Both the position numbers and the translations under genes were made by a program. Positions 45,337 to 58,406 of a stretch of 64,000 nucleotides of DNA are shown here, in pieces (position 1 is the stretch's first letter; each line of letters starts with the position of its first letter). The notes under the pieces were generated by a model. That model had not been told where the DNA came from. It was given only the letters and a program-made list of their open reading frames with translations, and did not search any database. The DNA is from Venturia oleaginea (Eukaryota; Ascomycota; Dothideomycetes; Venturiales; Venturiaceae): NCBI GenBank assembly GCA_013176395.1, contig JABMLP010000006.1, forward strand, positions 310,001-374,000. Reading direction: 5' to 3'.

Positions 45337-46504
45337 ATGGAGAACTACCAGAAGCTAGAGAAGATCGGAGAGGGTACGTACTCTCCAATAACAGAGCCCG
45401 AGAGCCCCCTCACGTTTTCAGCCCGCTAACAGACATACAGGGACGTATGGAGTCGTTTACAAAGCCCGCGACCTCACCACCTCGGATAAGCGAATCGTCG
45501 CCCTGAAGAAAATCAGACTCGAAGCCGAAGATGAGGGCGTCCCGTCCACCGCGATTCGCGAAATCTCCCTCCTCAAAGAAATGAACGACCCCAGCATCGT
45601 CCGCCTCCTAAACATTGTTCACGCCGACGGTCACAAACTCTACCTCGTCTTCGAGTTCCTGGACCTGGACTTGAAGAAATACATGGAGTCACTCCCGGTT
45701 AGCCAGGGCGGCCGTGGAAAGGCTCTTCCCGAGGGCACTGGCGCAAATCTCCAGACTCTTGGGCTGGGACCAGAGATTGTCAAGAAGTTTATGGCTCAAT
45801 TGGTTCAAGGAATCAAATACTGCCATAGTCACCGGGTTCTACATCGCGACTTGAAGCCCCAGAATTTGTTGATTGATCGAGAAGGCAACCTCAAGTTGGC
45901 CGATTTTGGCTTGGCCAGAGCATTCGGTGTACCACTGCGGACGTACACACACGAAGTAAGTTACACCTTTGCTGATCAGGATGGCAACATTGGACTAATC
46001 ACGAACAGGTTGTTACGTTGTGGTATCGTTCACCAGAAATCCTACTCGGTGGCCGGCAGTACTCTACTGGTGTTGACATGTGGTCAGTCGGCTGCATCTT
46101 CGCTGAGATGTGCACCCGCAAGCCTCTCTTCCCTGGTGACTCTGAGATTGACGAGATCTTCAAAATCTTTCGGTATGATATCTCCACACTCACCCTCTCA
46201 TTGACTCGACTAATGATGACACAGCATTCTTGGCACACCAACCGAAGAGGACTGGCCTGGTGTAACTACATTCCCTGACTTCAAGGCGTCATTCCCCAAG
46301 TGGATTCGCAACTACAACAAAGCCCTCGTCGACACTCTCGACGACAACGGCTTGGACCTTCTCGACGGTCTCCTTGTATACGATCCTGCTGGCCGCATCA
46401 GTGCGAAGCAGGCCGCGCTGCACACATACTTCACCGAAGGCAATACTGCCGCACATTCCTATGCATATGGTATCGGCGCTCGAATAAATGGAAATGGTTA
46501 TTAA
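45337..46504 (+). CDS. CDC28: Cyclin-dependent kinase 1 (Cdc28/Cdc2/NimX)
   Basis: This is the main cell-cycle kinase, active with cyclins in the nucleus. Exons 45337-45373, 45441-45955, 46009-46172 and 46225-46504 give 331 residues. Seen: [14 protein letters not shown] with the inhibitory Thr/Tyr pair, [13 protein letters not shown], the PSTAIRE cyclin-binding helix ([15 protein letters not shown]), [23 protein letters not shown], the T-loop [28 protein letters not shown] and [14 protein letters not shown]. The insert [18 protein letters not shown] after YMESLPV is usual in filamentous fungi. All introns are 52-67 bp and in phase. No defect is visible. Confidence 0.97.
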
Positions 46505-47540
46505 TCACAACGCTGACATGAAACGTTGTTTTAGGCACATGCACCCTCCCATTGCCTTGTCGAATCAGTTCCTCAATCAATCGTCATGGACACCTCGGGT
46601 TGATGTTGGATTAGCGGATATCAACACTTCTGGATGCTGGCATTGACTTCGATACATGTTCTCAGGGTGCAAGGGCTGGCACAACTGCTTTATTTTCATT
46701 GGTCTCTCTTATCATGTCTAACATACGACTGGCATGCTCGGGTTGGGGAATGGACCATACATGGATGGTTAGGATAAATCATCATGGATTTGGAAGGCGT
46801 TGGGTTGAGATATCCATGAATGGCCTTAGCCTTTCCATTGTGTACAGGAATGGCATGAAATGATTTAGTGCCTTGCTCGCGCGTATTTGAAAAGCTGCAC
46901 GTGTATAGAGGCGTATTCTCGGCGTCCCCATCCTGGAAGTAAATGATGTCCCCACAAATTGCGTTCTCTCCTTCAATGTGAGATTCTTGTCTCCCATCCG
47001 GTAGATTGCGTATATCAATGTCAGACGGAACCCCCCACAAACGCCGATGCCGTCTACACAAATGTACAGATATGTAAAATTTTCAGATACGCCCCAAGAG
47101 TTGTGGACAGGATCCAGAGCCCGCTACTGTCGTCTTCTCAGCGTTGTTTGGATTCTACATGCCCCAATTCAGACTAGCTTGCATGGGACGGAACGCTTCC
47201 TCATATCGGATAAATGCTTCGCTCAAGGTTCACGACTTCATCACGTAACCACACTTCAAGAGGCGGAAAGCGGCAGACTAAACGATACCATGGCTTTGGG
47301 CTATTGGACTCTCAAGGACGCACTGATGCGGCCTCAACAACGCCGTCATCTCTTGTGGATTGACCATCGAAACATACTTCCTATTCCGGCATCGTGAGAG
47401 ACACTCCATCAGCCGGACATAAGTGAAATGGCGGCTGGGACGCCCGAGAGTTCCCCGCTGGAACAGCCCTTGCAGATCGGGCGGAGCCAAATCCCGTTAT
47501 CTTCTGCGGGACATCTTCGACTCTTGAAGACCTTTCATTT
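46505..47540. other. Intergenic, no gene seen
   Basis: This 1-kb spacer lies between CDK1 and the MFS gene. Minus-strand frames near 46700-47060 lack domains and are not called. Confidence 0.5.
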
Positions 47541-50500
47541 GTGTCTGAAACTGAAGCTCTTCGACTACGACCAAATGGAATTCATATGACTACGACGACA
47601 ACAAGACGAAAACAGATGATCCGAGACAGTGAGAAGAGCATGGAGGAAAGAAAGCCCCGGGACACGATATTCTCATACTCATCCGGGAGAGGGAATGATG
47701 ATTCGCAATCCATGTACGAAAGGGATGAGAGAGTTGATTGTCGAGAGAAAGAAGAAGATTCCGGATATCTAGCACCAGTACACTTGCAACCCCATGCGCG
47801 CCACAGATCCCATTCGCCACCCCAGACGCTCAAATCGGAACGTTCTTATGGTGGCGAAGATGGGTATTCTTGCAACTATGGACGAAACTCAGAAGAGAGA
47901 GGAGAAGGGGAAGAGGGAACGGCAGAATCAAGGGAGAGAAAGAGATGGGAAGTGAGTTGGCACGGAGCAGATGACCCAATGAGCCCGCGCTCAATCGGCA
48001 TAGCCCGGAAATGGGCCATCGTGCTTATTATGGCTAGCAGCGCGTTGTGTGCGTATGTTATCCCCACCCTCATGAGGCTTTACCATGTTGTGTGAGGTTT
48101 TGCAAGCACTGAGACATGGAGAACTGATACATCCCATGCACTTGTAGGACTTGTACTTCTTCGCTTTACACCTTGACGTATGATCAGATTACGGTTGAAT
48201 TTGGGTGTTCGAGATTGATTGCTACCTTAGGTTTGAGTTTGTTTGTTGCTGGATTGGGGTTGGGACCTATGGTATGTTCCTCCTTTGCCTAGTCTAGTGA
48301 GTGCTCCTGCTCCAACTCCACGGACGACCACTGTTTGGACACTAAAAGCAGAGATTTTGCTAACGAAAGTATGATACATAGGTCTTGAGCCCTTTGTCAG
48401 AAGTGAGTGCTCATCTTGGCTTTTTGATAGCGCGTTGCGCCAATCAGCTCCTTCGTAGGAACCCGCCGCAAGCCTCTTTTGTAGACTTGGAGAATCTCAA
48501 TATCTATCTGCCATTATCACTCTACTAATCGATATCACAGTTCTACGGCCGACGTCCAATCTATGTATATTCATACATCTTCTTCTTGATCTGGATAATA
48601 CCCTGCGCCGTTGCCAAAAATATCACCACGATGCTCATCTCTCGCTTCTTCGACGGTCTAGCAGGAAGTGCATTCCTTTCAGTGGCAGGAGGAACTGTAG
48701 GCGACATCTTTGCGAAACACGAACTCAGCTTGCCTATGATGGTCTATACAGCCTCGCCGTTCATTGGGTAGGTCAACTTTCAACTTTTTAATTTCTTGTT
48801 GAGGAACGCCACCGTTACAATGTCTCAAACTTTTGAATGTCTCAAATTGCAGCGTACGATCAAGACCACATGGTCAATGATGAGATGGCAATACTGCATC
48901 GAAGGCATTAAATGATCCGTCGCCTCCCACTCTCCCCTGCCTGCACTGCATAGGCCCCACCCATCTACATTTCTCCACCTATACCCCAGACACAACCTTG
49001 CGCCCCATCGTCTCTTTTACCCAAAAGCGGAAATCGCTGTCGATACCTCTATTGCCAGACAGAAAGGGACACAGCATTCGTCTTGCGAGATGATGGCACA
49101 AGATTCGTTCGAGAGGGCCCCATAGAACTCCAATACGTCTCACGAATTATGATTTGGCTCGCATATGCATGTGCCCGATATCCCTGCCGCTTCCCACAGG
49201 CTACATGCAGAGGCGCGCAGCATGTGGAACTAGGCGACCCGTCCAATCCTTTGAACAAGGTCTTTATCTATTCATATCTCTTGAGAGAGGCAGGGATGGC
49301 GATCTCGCAGAGAAGACGCTGTGCTATCATGTCATATGAGCAGACGTCGTGGTACAAAGACTCGACGATTTTGTGTCGGCCTTATTGCTCAATCATGCTG
49401 GTTGAGGCTACAAGCGAGCTCACCTTGCAAGCGAGGGCGACGTCGGCGGTATGCTTGAGTTCAATGGGGCTTTGTACAGCGACCAAGGACGTTTCTTCAG
49501 CGCGCAATGCTGGGGAATATATGCTGCAGAGGCAGGTCCAACACACGCTGCACTTTGGAAGATCAAATGGAGACCCTGAGACGATGGAGTTGAGCGTTTA
49601 TCGTTGATCGTTTCTGATATCACAACGCTCGCTCGTTTGGATCCTTGAGAACCGCAAGGTTGGTTCTTCATCGACCAACCCGATCGATGGATGCGCGAGT
49701 CAAAAAACTCCCCCTTCCTGATCAAGACCGATCTAGCAGGGCTGTTTAAGCCCTTTCCTAAACGAGAGAACGACAGCCTGCCGAATTCACATTCCTCTTT
49801 GCGCAGCCCTGTCGATGTTAATTAAGCCTCATGCAACGTGCGGCCGTTGAGAGATACCTGCGTGGGCATGGCAGAGGGAGAGGAAATCGATGCATCACAT
49901 CTCCCCACTCCCTGGTAGAGCCGCACCAAGCGATCGAATCCCATGCACCTGAAAACATCTTCAAGTCGCAACTGGAGTGCGGTCCGGGCGGCTCGCCGTC
50001 ACGTACCGCTCAGCCCAATCCTTTCACGTTCTTTTCTCAATTGTTGATATCGCTTTTTGCCCCACAGAGTGTCTGCACGTCACTCGCCTCTTCAACCTGA
50101 ACACAAATACCTTGCACAAAATTAAATCGGCGAGCTTGGAGAGAAATCACCCAAACTAATGCATTGTGTAGACCAGAAGTCGGACCCCTGATTGGTGGGT
50201 TCATAAACCAATACACAAATTGGCGGTGGTCCTTCTACACTCTCCTGATCTGGGCTGCCGTCCAGCTCACCCTAATCTTTTTCTTCGTACCTGAGACGTA
50301 CCACCCAGTGCTTCTCAGGAACAAGGCGAGGAAATTGAGGAAGGAGACAGGGGAGGAGAGATGGATTGCACCAATCGAGCGATTGAACAGGAGTATTCTG
50401 ATGACCGTTGTTTGGAGTTGCGTAAGACCGTTTCAGTTACTAGTTCTGGAGCCGATGGTGAGTTTTGTCTTTGCTTCTTTCTTGCGAGGTGCATTGTGCG

Positions 50501-52322
50501 TGTGGCCTGAGGCGGATCCACAGAGCGGTGTAAAGAATCGCTCGTCTCCTGCGGCATTAAGTAGGAGTCCGCGTGGCAGGTCGAGGCGGTGGGAAGGATG
50601 GTGAATAATTCTTCGACGAGCTGACAGGACTGTAAGTGAGTCAGGATGTCAGGGAAGCATACGTGTCTGAGGCGACAGGTCGAGACAGGAAAGTCTCGAT
50701 GAAAGCATGTCACAAGTACAAGAAGATGATCATAAGAAAAAAAAGAAAAGAAGGCAACGGATCATGAAGAAGGCTGACGATAAATATAGTGCCTTCTCCT
50801 CTGCCTGCTCAGCGCGATCCTCCTGGGTATACTATACCTATTTTTCGGCGCCTTCCCTCAAGTTTTTGGCCACGACCATGGCTTCTCACACTCTGAAGTC
50901 GGCCTCGACTTTCTAGGCCTCCTCATGGGCATGTTGTTGGGCGTCGCGAGTGATGTATTGTGGAAGCGCAATTATGCTCGATTGGTCAGAAACTATTCCA
51001 AGGAGACGGGCAAAGAAGGAAGCAGTGAGCCAGAGTTCCGCTTGCCACCTACAATCGTGGGCGCTTGGGTCGTCCCTATTTCGCTATTCGGTGAGTGACA
51101 TCGTTCATTCCCATGCTTGTCGTGGGGTGAATTTTTTTGATATGCTTATCATTTGATCTTTCTCGTCTCATTGAAGGCTTGCAAGGAGCTTCATCCGTGA
51201 GTTTATGGCGAACTGTCATTAGCTGGCTTGAGGGGAGATGAATTCGCTATAGACGCCACGGTCAATTTGCCAATTCAGTTCCCCTTACACGCGTCAAAAC
51301 TCACCAACAGGGCATCTTTACCGCTTCCATCTAACTCGGGATGATTCCCGATATATTCCTAGCAATTCGAAGAACCAAAATTACTAGAAACTCATCGCTA
51401 TCGATATTGGGTTTAATTGAGTTGATTCTTGGCGGCACTGAATCGATGAGTCCCTGTGCCGCCAGGATTGTCGGTGTTGATGTAGGATCGAGGCTAATTT
51501 GAAATGGCAGGGTTTGCGTGGACGTCGTTCTCCTCGGTAAGTCTCCTCGTCAGCCTGTCAGCTGTGCAGATGATGGCTGACTAGCTTGTGCATCACAGGT
51601 GCATTGGATCGGTACGTCACCCGACCCTCCCTGGGCGGCTGTTAATCAGCTTCAACGTTGAGGTATGGCTGACACAATCCATCTAGCTCCGACAATATTC
51701 TCCGGATTTTTCGGACTTGGGTAAGTGGTCCAAAGGCTGGCTGGATTGCGTGTTCTGAAGTGCACATTCAGGACAATTCGGCGCCAACACGTTCCTGCAT
51801 GCTGTCTCGGGGCACGCAACTTGAGTCCGGCCAGATGTTCAGACCCTCGTCCTGGGTGTGTGATAGAGCTGACGATCTTGACAGGAATATTTTTGTGTTC
51901 TCGGGCGTCTTTACATTCCTTGTCGACAGCGTTTGTGAATTTCTATAAAAGTTGACGTAGCAAAAGGTTGACATGACAGCAGTATCCACTCTATGCAGCA
52001 TCCGCATTGGCAGCAAATTCATTCGTCCGGTCGAGTTTCGCGGCGACATTTCCCCTGTTTGGAGTGCAGATGTACAACAGTGAGTTCCAATGACGTGAGG
52101 ATTGCAAACAGCAACAACAGGCGGTGACTGACGAGGCCAGAGCTCGGATATGAATGGGCATGTAGCCTGCTCGCGTTCCTCGCCTTGTCCATGGCACCGT
52201 AAGTAGTATGGGATTCATAATGACGCAGATTTCGACTAACGTATCTGCTGTGTAGCTTCCCCTATGTCTTTTTTCGTTATGGAAAGCAACTCAGGGGCAC
52301 CAGCCGGTTCGCATCGACCTGA
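47541..52322 (+). CDS. MFS transporter, DHA1-type drug/polyamine:H+ antiporter
   Basis: Thirteen exons give 602 residues with phase kept: 47541-48046, 48148-48271, 48382-48402, 48541-48767, 50172-50457, 50790-51090, 51511-51536, 51599-51611, 51687-51720, 51885-51930, 51980-52079, 52141-52198 and 52256-52322. A hydrophilic charged N-terminus of about 150 residues is followed by 12-helix MFS sequence: YDQITVEFGCSRLIATLGL, GPMVLSPLSEFYGRRPIYV (the A-motif region), SRFFDGLAGSAFLSVAGGT, GPEVGPLIGGFINQYTNWRW (DHA1 motif C), SALAANSFVRSSFAATFPLF and PYVFFRYGKQLRGTSRF. Homologues at the plasma membrane export drugs or polyamines. Introns 4, 5 and 6 are 1404, 332 and 420 bp, far above the local norm. 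Start 47541 could instead be 47586. Confidence 0.85.
48768..50171 (+). other. Inflated intron 4 of the MFS gene, 1404 bp
   Basis: Bounded by GTAGGT and GTAG, it splits Gly-Pro in the motif SPFIG-PEVGPLIGG. It contains non-coding-looking sequence with frames in both directions (for example 49083-49607) and no domain. It was probably enlarged by an insertion whose ends I could not find. Confidence 0.6.
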
Positions 52323-53958
52323 GGTGCAGAAGGAGCTTGCTAGATGGAGGCGTGATCTGAGGTGTGATGGGTCAGATGTTGTGATGAGGTAGCGTATGCT
52401 GGAGCGGGATATATATAGAAGCGAAGAAAGCCGTTGCACGACAGAAGGTTGGCTTGAGAGGTGGAAATACAGTCTCTCACGTCGTTCCAATTCGCTTAAC
52501 ACGTGACACAAGGCAGACTAGTTGTCATTGGAAGAAGCTCCGATTGAATCTCGTGCAACCAGGGAGCCCGAGGCCGACGCGCTTGCCGATGCAGTGGACA
52601 TGGACAGCACGCAAGGCGCCATGATCCGGATATGCGGTGCTGAGGGAGGCCTGAGGACTCAAGGCAACATTGAATCCTGAATTTCCCGGAGCAGCCGACG
52701 CCGACGCCGACGTCGAAGAAGCGGAGAATATGTTCATGGCAGAATTGACGCTCCGGTCCATGGAGGTGCCGGCGTGAACGGGTGGAGCTTGGTGATCCGA
52801 GCAGGTGATTGGCTGCACCTTGGCTCCGAGGTTAAAACCTCGGCTACGTCGAAAGTGGAATGTTTTTGCGCCCCTCTGGCCTCTAACCTCTGGCCTCTTC
52901 ACGTTCCAATACGCCCTGGGGCCAAGCGAGGGAAAACGGAGGTAGATACAGCAGTAACTAACTACATGACATGTACTTGCCCATCCTCATATACATTCCC
53001 ATCCCCATTCCCATTCATATCCCCATCCCTATCCCCATTCCCATCGCCGTCGCCATCGCTATCCCATCGCCATCGCCATCGCCATTGCCATCGCCATCGT
53101 CATCCCCATCGCCATCCACATGCCCACTGTGAAGACTGCGCCCAGCAGACCAATTGCCGACCTGTTTCCTGCATTTGCGTCCATCCCATCCCATCCCGTT
53201 CTATTCCATCCCATCCCATCCCGTCGCTCGCATCGCATCGCATAGCGTAGCCGCATACGCACGACACATCTCTCGGTCAAAGTCCAAGCCAAAGTCGTAG
53301 CCAAAGCCAAAGTCCCAACCCGGCCATCAGAATGGCGTGTGCTGCATCGCCGTCAAATTTATAATCGGGGGCCCATTCGTGTCACACTGCAGTCTTCGCT
53401 CTGCCCTCTGCCACCTCACCGACATCTTCCTGAGCATCTGCCGCATTGGAATCCTCCCGAGAAGACTGAGCGCACAGAGCCATCAAAAACGACGCGACTC
53501 TGGATTCCCACCACAGCGGGCCTACTACCAGCCTACTGCCAGCCTACTGCCAGCCTGAAGATACCTGTGGCCCGTTGCACAACATCGCCTCCTTGTCCTT
53601 GGGCCTGTCTTGGCACACTCGTGATCATTCCAAGCCGCCGTCTGGAAGCATATCCCCGCTGCGTTACCCTGACCCGCCCCTGTGGGTTGGACTACAAGTC
53701 TCGTTGTGACGGACACTTGCATTCAAGGATATTGGATACCAATTGCAGCCGCAGAACGTGGTCCTTGCGACGGCGGGAAACGAGCGACCTCCAGTCTATT
53801 CTAGCAATTCTGACGGGACTCCCTGCCTGTGCCATCCGTACTCCTGGATCCATCGACTTGTGCGGCCGGTGCTTTTGACCGTCTCGTCGCTGTGGCCTCG
53901 TTGCAAGCTTGTGGCTTCAGCCTCGATAGCCGTGTGCGCTATCCAGAAAAGAGATATC
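52323..53958. other. Intergenic with simple repeats
   Basis: This 1.6-kb region lies upstream of ERT1. It has a CCATCGC/CCATTCC-type simple repeat (52979-53110) and CATCC runs near 53180-53225. A minus-strand frame at 52902-52525 (SSTSASASAAPG) is Ser/Ala-rich and not called. In-frame sequence upstream of the chosen ERT1 start is open back to 53743. Confidence 0.5.
52979..53110. repeat. Simple-sequence region, CCATYC/CCATCG hexamers
   Basis: Degenerate hexamer repeats alternate between CCATTC, CCATCC and CCATCG over about 130 bp. Confidence 0.85.
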
Positions 53959-56202
53959 ATGTCTTCAGACGCCGAAGATGCTTCGTCCGACCCAAACTTT
54001 AACGGCGAACGCGACGACCTCGACAACATGGCCGATTCACCCAAAGGAGATGCTCTTGCACAGAAGACGGAGAGCAATGCCTCTGCATCCTCTGACCAGC
54101 AGAACACCACCAATGGCCAGAAGCCAAACCCAAAAGACCCCTCAAGGCCTCGACGAAAAAAGGCCCGAAGAGCCTGTTTTGCCTGTCAGAGAGCACATCT
54201 CACGTGTGGTATGCTGCATTTTCGTTGCGCCCGACAAAGAGCTCCAGAAGCTAACGTGACCCAGGCGACGAGAGGCCATGCCAGCGCTGCATCAAAAGAG
54301 GATTGCAAGAAGCGTGTCACGATGGCTTGCGGAAAAAGGCAAAATATCTCCATGATGCACCGCCAGAGGCTCTCGTCCCTCCTGGCATGGGTGGATATCA
54401 CCATCCGTATATCAATGGTACCAAGGCTTCATCAGTTTCTTCAGCATCAGGCATGCCAATGACAGAATCATCAACAGCACAGACCCAAATACAAAGCCAA
54501 TATGTTCAAGCGCAATCGCCGAATCTTGACATGTACTCCCAGAACACCCAATCACAGATGCCACCGCCACTGCAAGCACACGCAAATGCTTCCATCACCT
54601 TCACGCAACCACCAGCTTCGCCAGGCTATGTTCAAACGCACGAACAGCTTACGCCTACCATGGGCCACTCCATGCCGCCAGCTTCCCAGAATATGAACCA
54701 GTACGGCGGAGGTTTGGCTTTCGATCCCAGTGATCCAGCCTTGTTCAATTTCGACATCGCTAGCCTCAACTTTGGTAACCAATATGGTGCTATGGAATTC
54801 GGAATGCTCAACCACATGTCTTCCACTGCCAACCATGGCAATCAAAGTCAGAACGAAATGCCTCAAATGAATCAAATCCCGGCGTACAGTCTCAACAACT
54901 ACGGCGACAACTCGCTAATGTTTGGCCAAGACGCACTTATGAATGCCGATTGGCAAAGCAATCATCCCAGAGCTGACAGTACTTCTGGGTTAGTATCGAC
55001 TCCGAACAACACACCCATCGTGACGAGTATCGACCGGCCGAACGGTCTGGACAACTTCACTAATGCGTACGCCATCGGAAACGGTCCCAGTAGCTTTGCG
55101 AGTGCCAGCCCTGCAACCTCAGTTGGACAAGACGGTCCTTCTGCAGACAACCCCTCATCTCCCGCATTGTTTGCCATCCCACAGCTGCCAGCCCCGTCAG
55201 CCTCGCCGTTGTTCAATCGATCCAAGGCACAACCTGTGCAGCCGCCGGAATCGTATCCTCAAGAAACTGGAAAACGTAAGCGTTCCAGCGATGCCCACGA
55301 GCTCTACCATTCTGTGAACAAACCGTACGGATACACAGCCGGCTTCCATCGACTCTTCAAGTTCATCACGCAGCAGTTCAGCCCGGAAAAGCGTATTCGG
55401 ATCGCAAAGGCGGTGTCTGCTGTCCGCCCATCTCTCATCACCTTCTCGCAGTCCCTTACTGATAAGGATCTCGTCTTCATGGAGCTTTCTGTCCAGCGGA
55501 AACTGCACGAGTACATCGACTTCATCAACGCCTACGGAACGCCGACCGTCATCACCCGAAGAGACGGCGCCATCCTGGCTGCCAGCAAAGAATTTACGAT
55601 ACTCACTGGATGGTCCAAAAACGTGCTGACAGGGAATGAGCCCAACCTGAATATCTACTCGGGAGGAGCCAGCGGTCCATCGACAACGCCCAACAGTGCT
55701 TCCAGAACACGGCTGTCTAGTGTAGAGGAGGATCGAAACGTCAATCAGCCGTCGAGTGGCGACCTCAGAAACAACAACGCCACATCGCAACTACAACCAG
55801 CTCTCATGGCTGAGATCCTTGATCAAGACTCGGTCGTGCAATTCTACGAAGACTATGGCAGGCTTGCCTTTGATCCTCGTGGTTATGGAATCCGACGTGG
55901 AAAGCTTCTCAAATACAAGACCAAGGAGGATGTCGAGGCCTCGGAAGTTGGCGCAGGTCATAAACGCAAGAGATCAGCAAGCTTGAAGGGCGAGCCTAGT
56001 TTCAAGCTAGAGGATGGGCGGATCAGTGGTGAGCAGGCCATCAACGAGCTGGGTCAAAAAGAAGGCATGGTCGATGTGATGTACTGCTGGAACGTGAGGC
56101 GCGATGTCTTTGAAGTGCCCATGTTGATTGTCATGAATGTGAGTTGTCGTCAGCTTTACTATGCTCATTGCTAACATCGCTCAGTTCCTTCCGGTGATCT
56201 GA
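53959..56202 (+). CDS. ERT1: Zn2Cys6 transcription activator of gluconeogenesis, ERT1/AcuK type
   Basis: Members activate gluconeogenic genes (for example PEP carboxykinase and fructose-bisphosphatase) on non-fermentable carbon. Exons 53959-54208, 54265-56138 and 56185-56202 give 713 residues. The zinc cluster uses Cys73, 76, 83, 89, 92 and 101 ([40 protein letters not shown]), a sequence very typical of this family. A Gln/Asn/Ser-rich middle is followed by a conserved block [20 protein letters not shown] and a PAS-like region ([20 protein letters not shown]). The family ending PMLIVMN-FLPVI is created by the tiny last exon (46-bp intron). Start 53959 was chosen because a family-like acidic N-terminus follows. 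The frame is open upstream. Confidence 0.92.
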
Positions 56203-57508
56203 TTGATCGATTCATTCTCGTGCTGCGACAATTCATCGCTGCGGCATGACACGGCTCGACATGGGTATTCACTGTTGCTCCCGTACCCAAGCGCATGTCC
56301 CTTTCTTCATACCACATACATCGGCGGCGTTCTGGCGTCCGAATACCCCACCGTCGTCAGACAAGGGAGAACTATGGGTTTATCATTATTTGCTTTCGGT
56401 TTCTTTTCCATGTACTTGCATTTGCGTGGTGCGCCAGCTTTGGTTTGCGAATCTGGCTTGATTGGGGGATGGATGGACCTGATCTTGATTATGAATGATG
56501 TACCAAGTACATTCTCGTCACTTTACTTTGCGTGACATCGCTGTGATGCGTCGCAGAATGTACGCATTCTCTTCCATTAGCTGACGTACCCAACCCCGTA
56601 TCTCAACCACCAGCCACGAACTGTGTCTGTGCCAGCCTGAATGACCCTCAACGAAGGCCTCCGAATTACCGCCGAAAACCAGTTAAGGGATGTGGTGGGC
56701 AGACACACGCCTTGCATCCACTATCCACGGAGAATGATGATCCGTCGAGCAAAGGCAAAGAGTGAGTGAGGAGAAGAGCATCGGAAGCGTGTATTTATCG
56801 AGTTCCTCTACATTCAAACCATCTCAGTTTCTCACTCATTGTGAAGCTATTTCCTTCCTCATCGCCTCTCTTAAGCTTGACAATCCGTCCAATCACCCGT
56901 TCTAAAGGTAGAATTGTATCTCTCGGCCCTGCAACACGCCAGATATTGGGTCAAAAGACCATAGTCTCTGATTAACTCGCACTAAGAACCGTTAGCTATA
57001 TTTAGTTCTTTTAGAAATAATTGACTTATAACAGCCTTCCCGTTTTTCATGATTTATTTTCCCTTGAGAAACCCGCAGCAGTCGTTTATTGCGAATGGCT
57101 TCCAAGCATAATGATTCTTTGGATTACAGCAACCGACGTTGTACGGGGGGCCGGGGTCTGGGTGGATGCGATCCCGGTGTTACGAGTTATTAGATCGGGC
57201 TAAAGTCACCATCCTAAGGATCAATCGAGATCACACTCACACTGCGGTTATAGCGATGAGGAAGGCAGAGAGCTATATTGTAGCTGTGGGGATAGTAACT
57301 GGTGGTGATATTGCTCGTCTCATGGCTTTCTTTAGATATATTTACCAACCATCGAACCAGCCTGTTTCCTTATCTACGGGCTTGTATTCCATCATCGAAC
57401 GTGCCTGTTAGTGTTACATAGTATAAGGAAAGGACGTCGTAAATAGGTCGTGAAAAGCGAACAATACAAGGCTGTATTCTGGGCGCAATTGTTGGTTTTG
57501 ATTCTAAG
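56203..57508. other. Intergenic, no gene seen
   Basis: This 1.3-kb region leads up to the right-hand transposon island. Frames are short and in conflict, and no tRNA-like box was found by eye. Confidence 0.5.
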
Positions 57509-57590
57509 TAACGTGTTCCACCACCGAGCTGGTCAACCCACCGAGCTGGTCAGTTTCTGCCAAGACGACCAACTCCCTCATTAACACGAT

Positions 57591-58404
57591 ATGTCTCAAC
57601 AACAAAATGCGCAATTATCTGACAGAGAAGGCAGAATTCAGCTTGCCCTTTCTGCCTACAACACCCACCAATTCCGAAGCCTCCGGCGCGCTGCTGAAGC
57701 GTTTGATGTACCTCCTTCAACATTGACTAGCCGATACAACGGAATCACGTATCGCCTAGATACTCGCAACGCGCAACACAAGCTCACTACGACTGAAGAG
57801 CAGACAATTGTCCCATACATCCTCGACCTCGATTCGCGAGGATTCGCGCCCCGGCTGTGTGAGGTGGCAGATATTGCCGACAAACTGCTAGCTGTACGCG
57901 GTGGAGAGCCAGTGGGCAAAAATGGGGCTAAGAGGTTCGTTACGCGCTCAGGTGAGCTCAAGATGGCCTTCAACCGAGCCAAGGATAGGCAGAGGATACT
58001 ACAGGAAGATCCAGAGATTATTGGCGCGTGGTTCAAGCTCGTTGCAGATACCAAAGCCAAGTACGGCATCCACGACGAGGATACACACAACTTTGACGAG
58101 ATTGGCTTCCAGATGGGTGTTATTGGGTCAATGAAGGTCGTTACTGTCACATCCTGGTACAGAAGGCACACTTGAGCTATACCGTTCTTACTTCCTTTAT
58201 CACAATAGCTCCTGCTAGAGTACACACATCATATGTAAACATCAGCTCTACGGCTGAACATAGAAATACAATACACAATGATAGACATCATACATGTTTA
58301 CATCACCTTGCAACCCTTACTGCAACAGTTACAGCCTCCGAGAGACGTACAAGGCCGGAATTCATTCAGCCGGGCGATCGCGAATGGGTTACGGTTATCC
58401 AGAG
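57591..58404 (+). pseudogene. pogo-C transposase, N-terminal part
   Basis: ATG 57591 opens the same protein as pogo-B (MSQQQNAQLSDREGRIQLAL, HTH, CENP-B-type HTH, NFDEIGF with the first catalytic Asp). Unlike pogo-B it has no stop before the solo LTR at 58145. After the LTR the frame resumes at TASERRTRPEFIQPGDREW and is cut off by pogo-D. Catalytic Asp 2 and 3 and the zinc knuckle are missing from this window. The GPVGKN-WAERF motif of pogo-B reads GKNGAKRF here. Confidence 0.82.
58145..58327. mobile_element. Solo LTR in pogo-C
   Basis: A 183-bp insert starts TGTCACATCCTGG and ends ACTGCAACA (5'-TG...CA-3'). It is flanked by the 5-bp duplication GTTAC at 58140-58144 and 58328-58332. Removing it restores the pogo reading VVTASERR. 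No internal retroelement sequence is present. These are the hallmarks of a solo LTR left by recombination. Confidence 0.75.
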
Positions 58405-58406
58405 TA

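Larger units (their letters stand above)
57511..58404 (+). mobile_element. pogo-C: 5' part of a pogo element, interrupted by pogo-D
   Basis: The left end ACGTGTTCCACCACCGAGC starts after TA (57509-57510). The subterminal motif CGAGCTGGTCAACC appears in tandem. The sequence is very close to pogo-B in the opposite orientation. It carries a solo LTR and is cut at 58404 by pogo-D inserted at TA. The rest of the element is not in the window, or lies beyond the LINE. Confidence 0.85.

Noticed and set aside
49083..49607. 174-codon frame inside MFS intron 4
   Set aside because: No domain found. The flanking exons join in phase across it, so it is treated as intron sequence.
52525..52902. 125-codon minus-strand frame, Ser/Ala-rich
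   Set aside because: It lies in a repeat-bearing spacer without domain or splice support.
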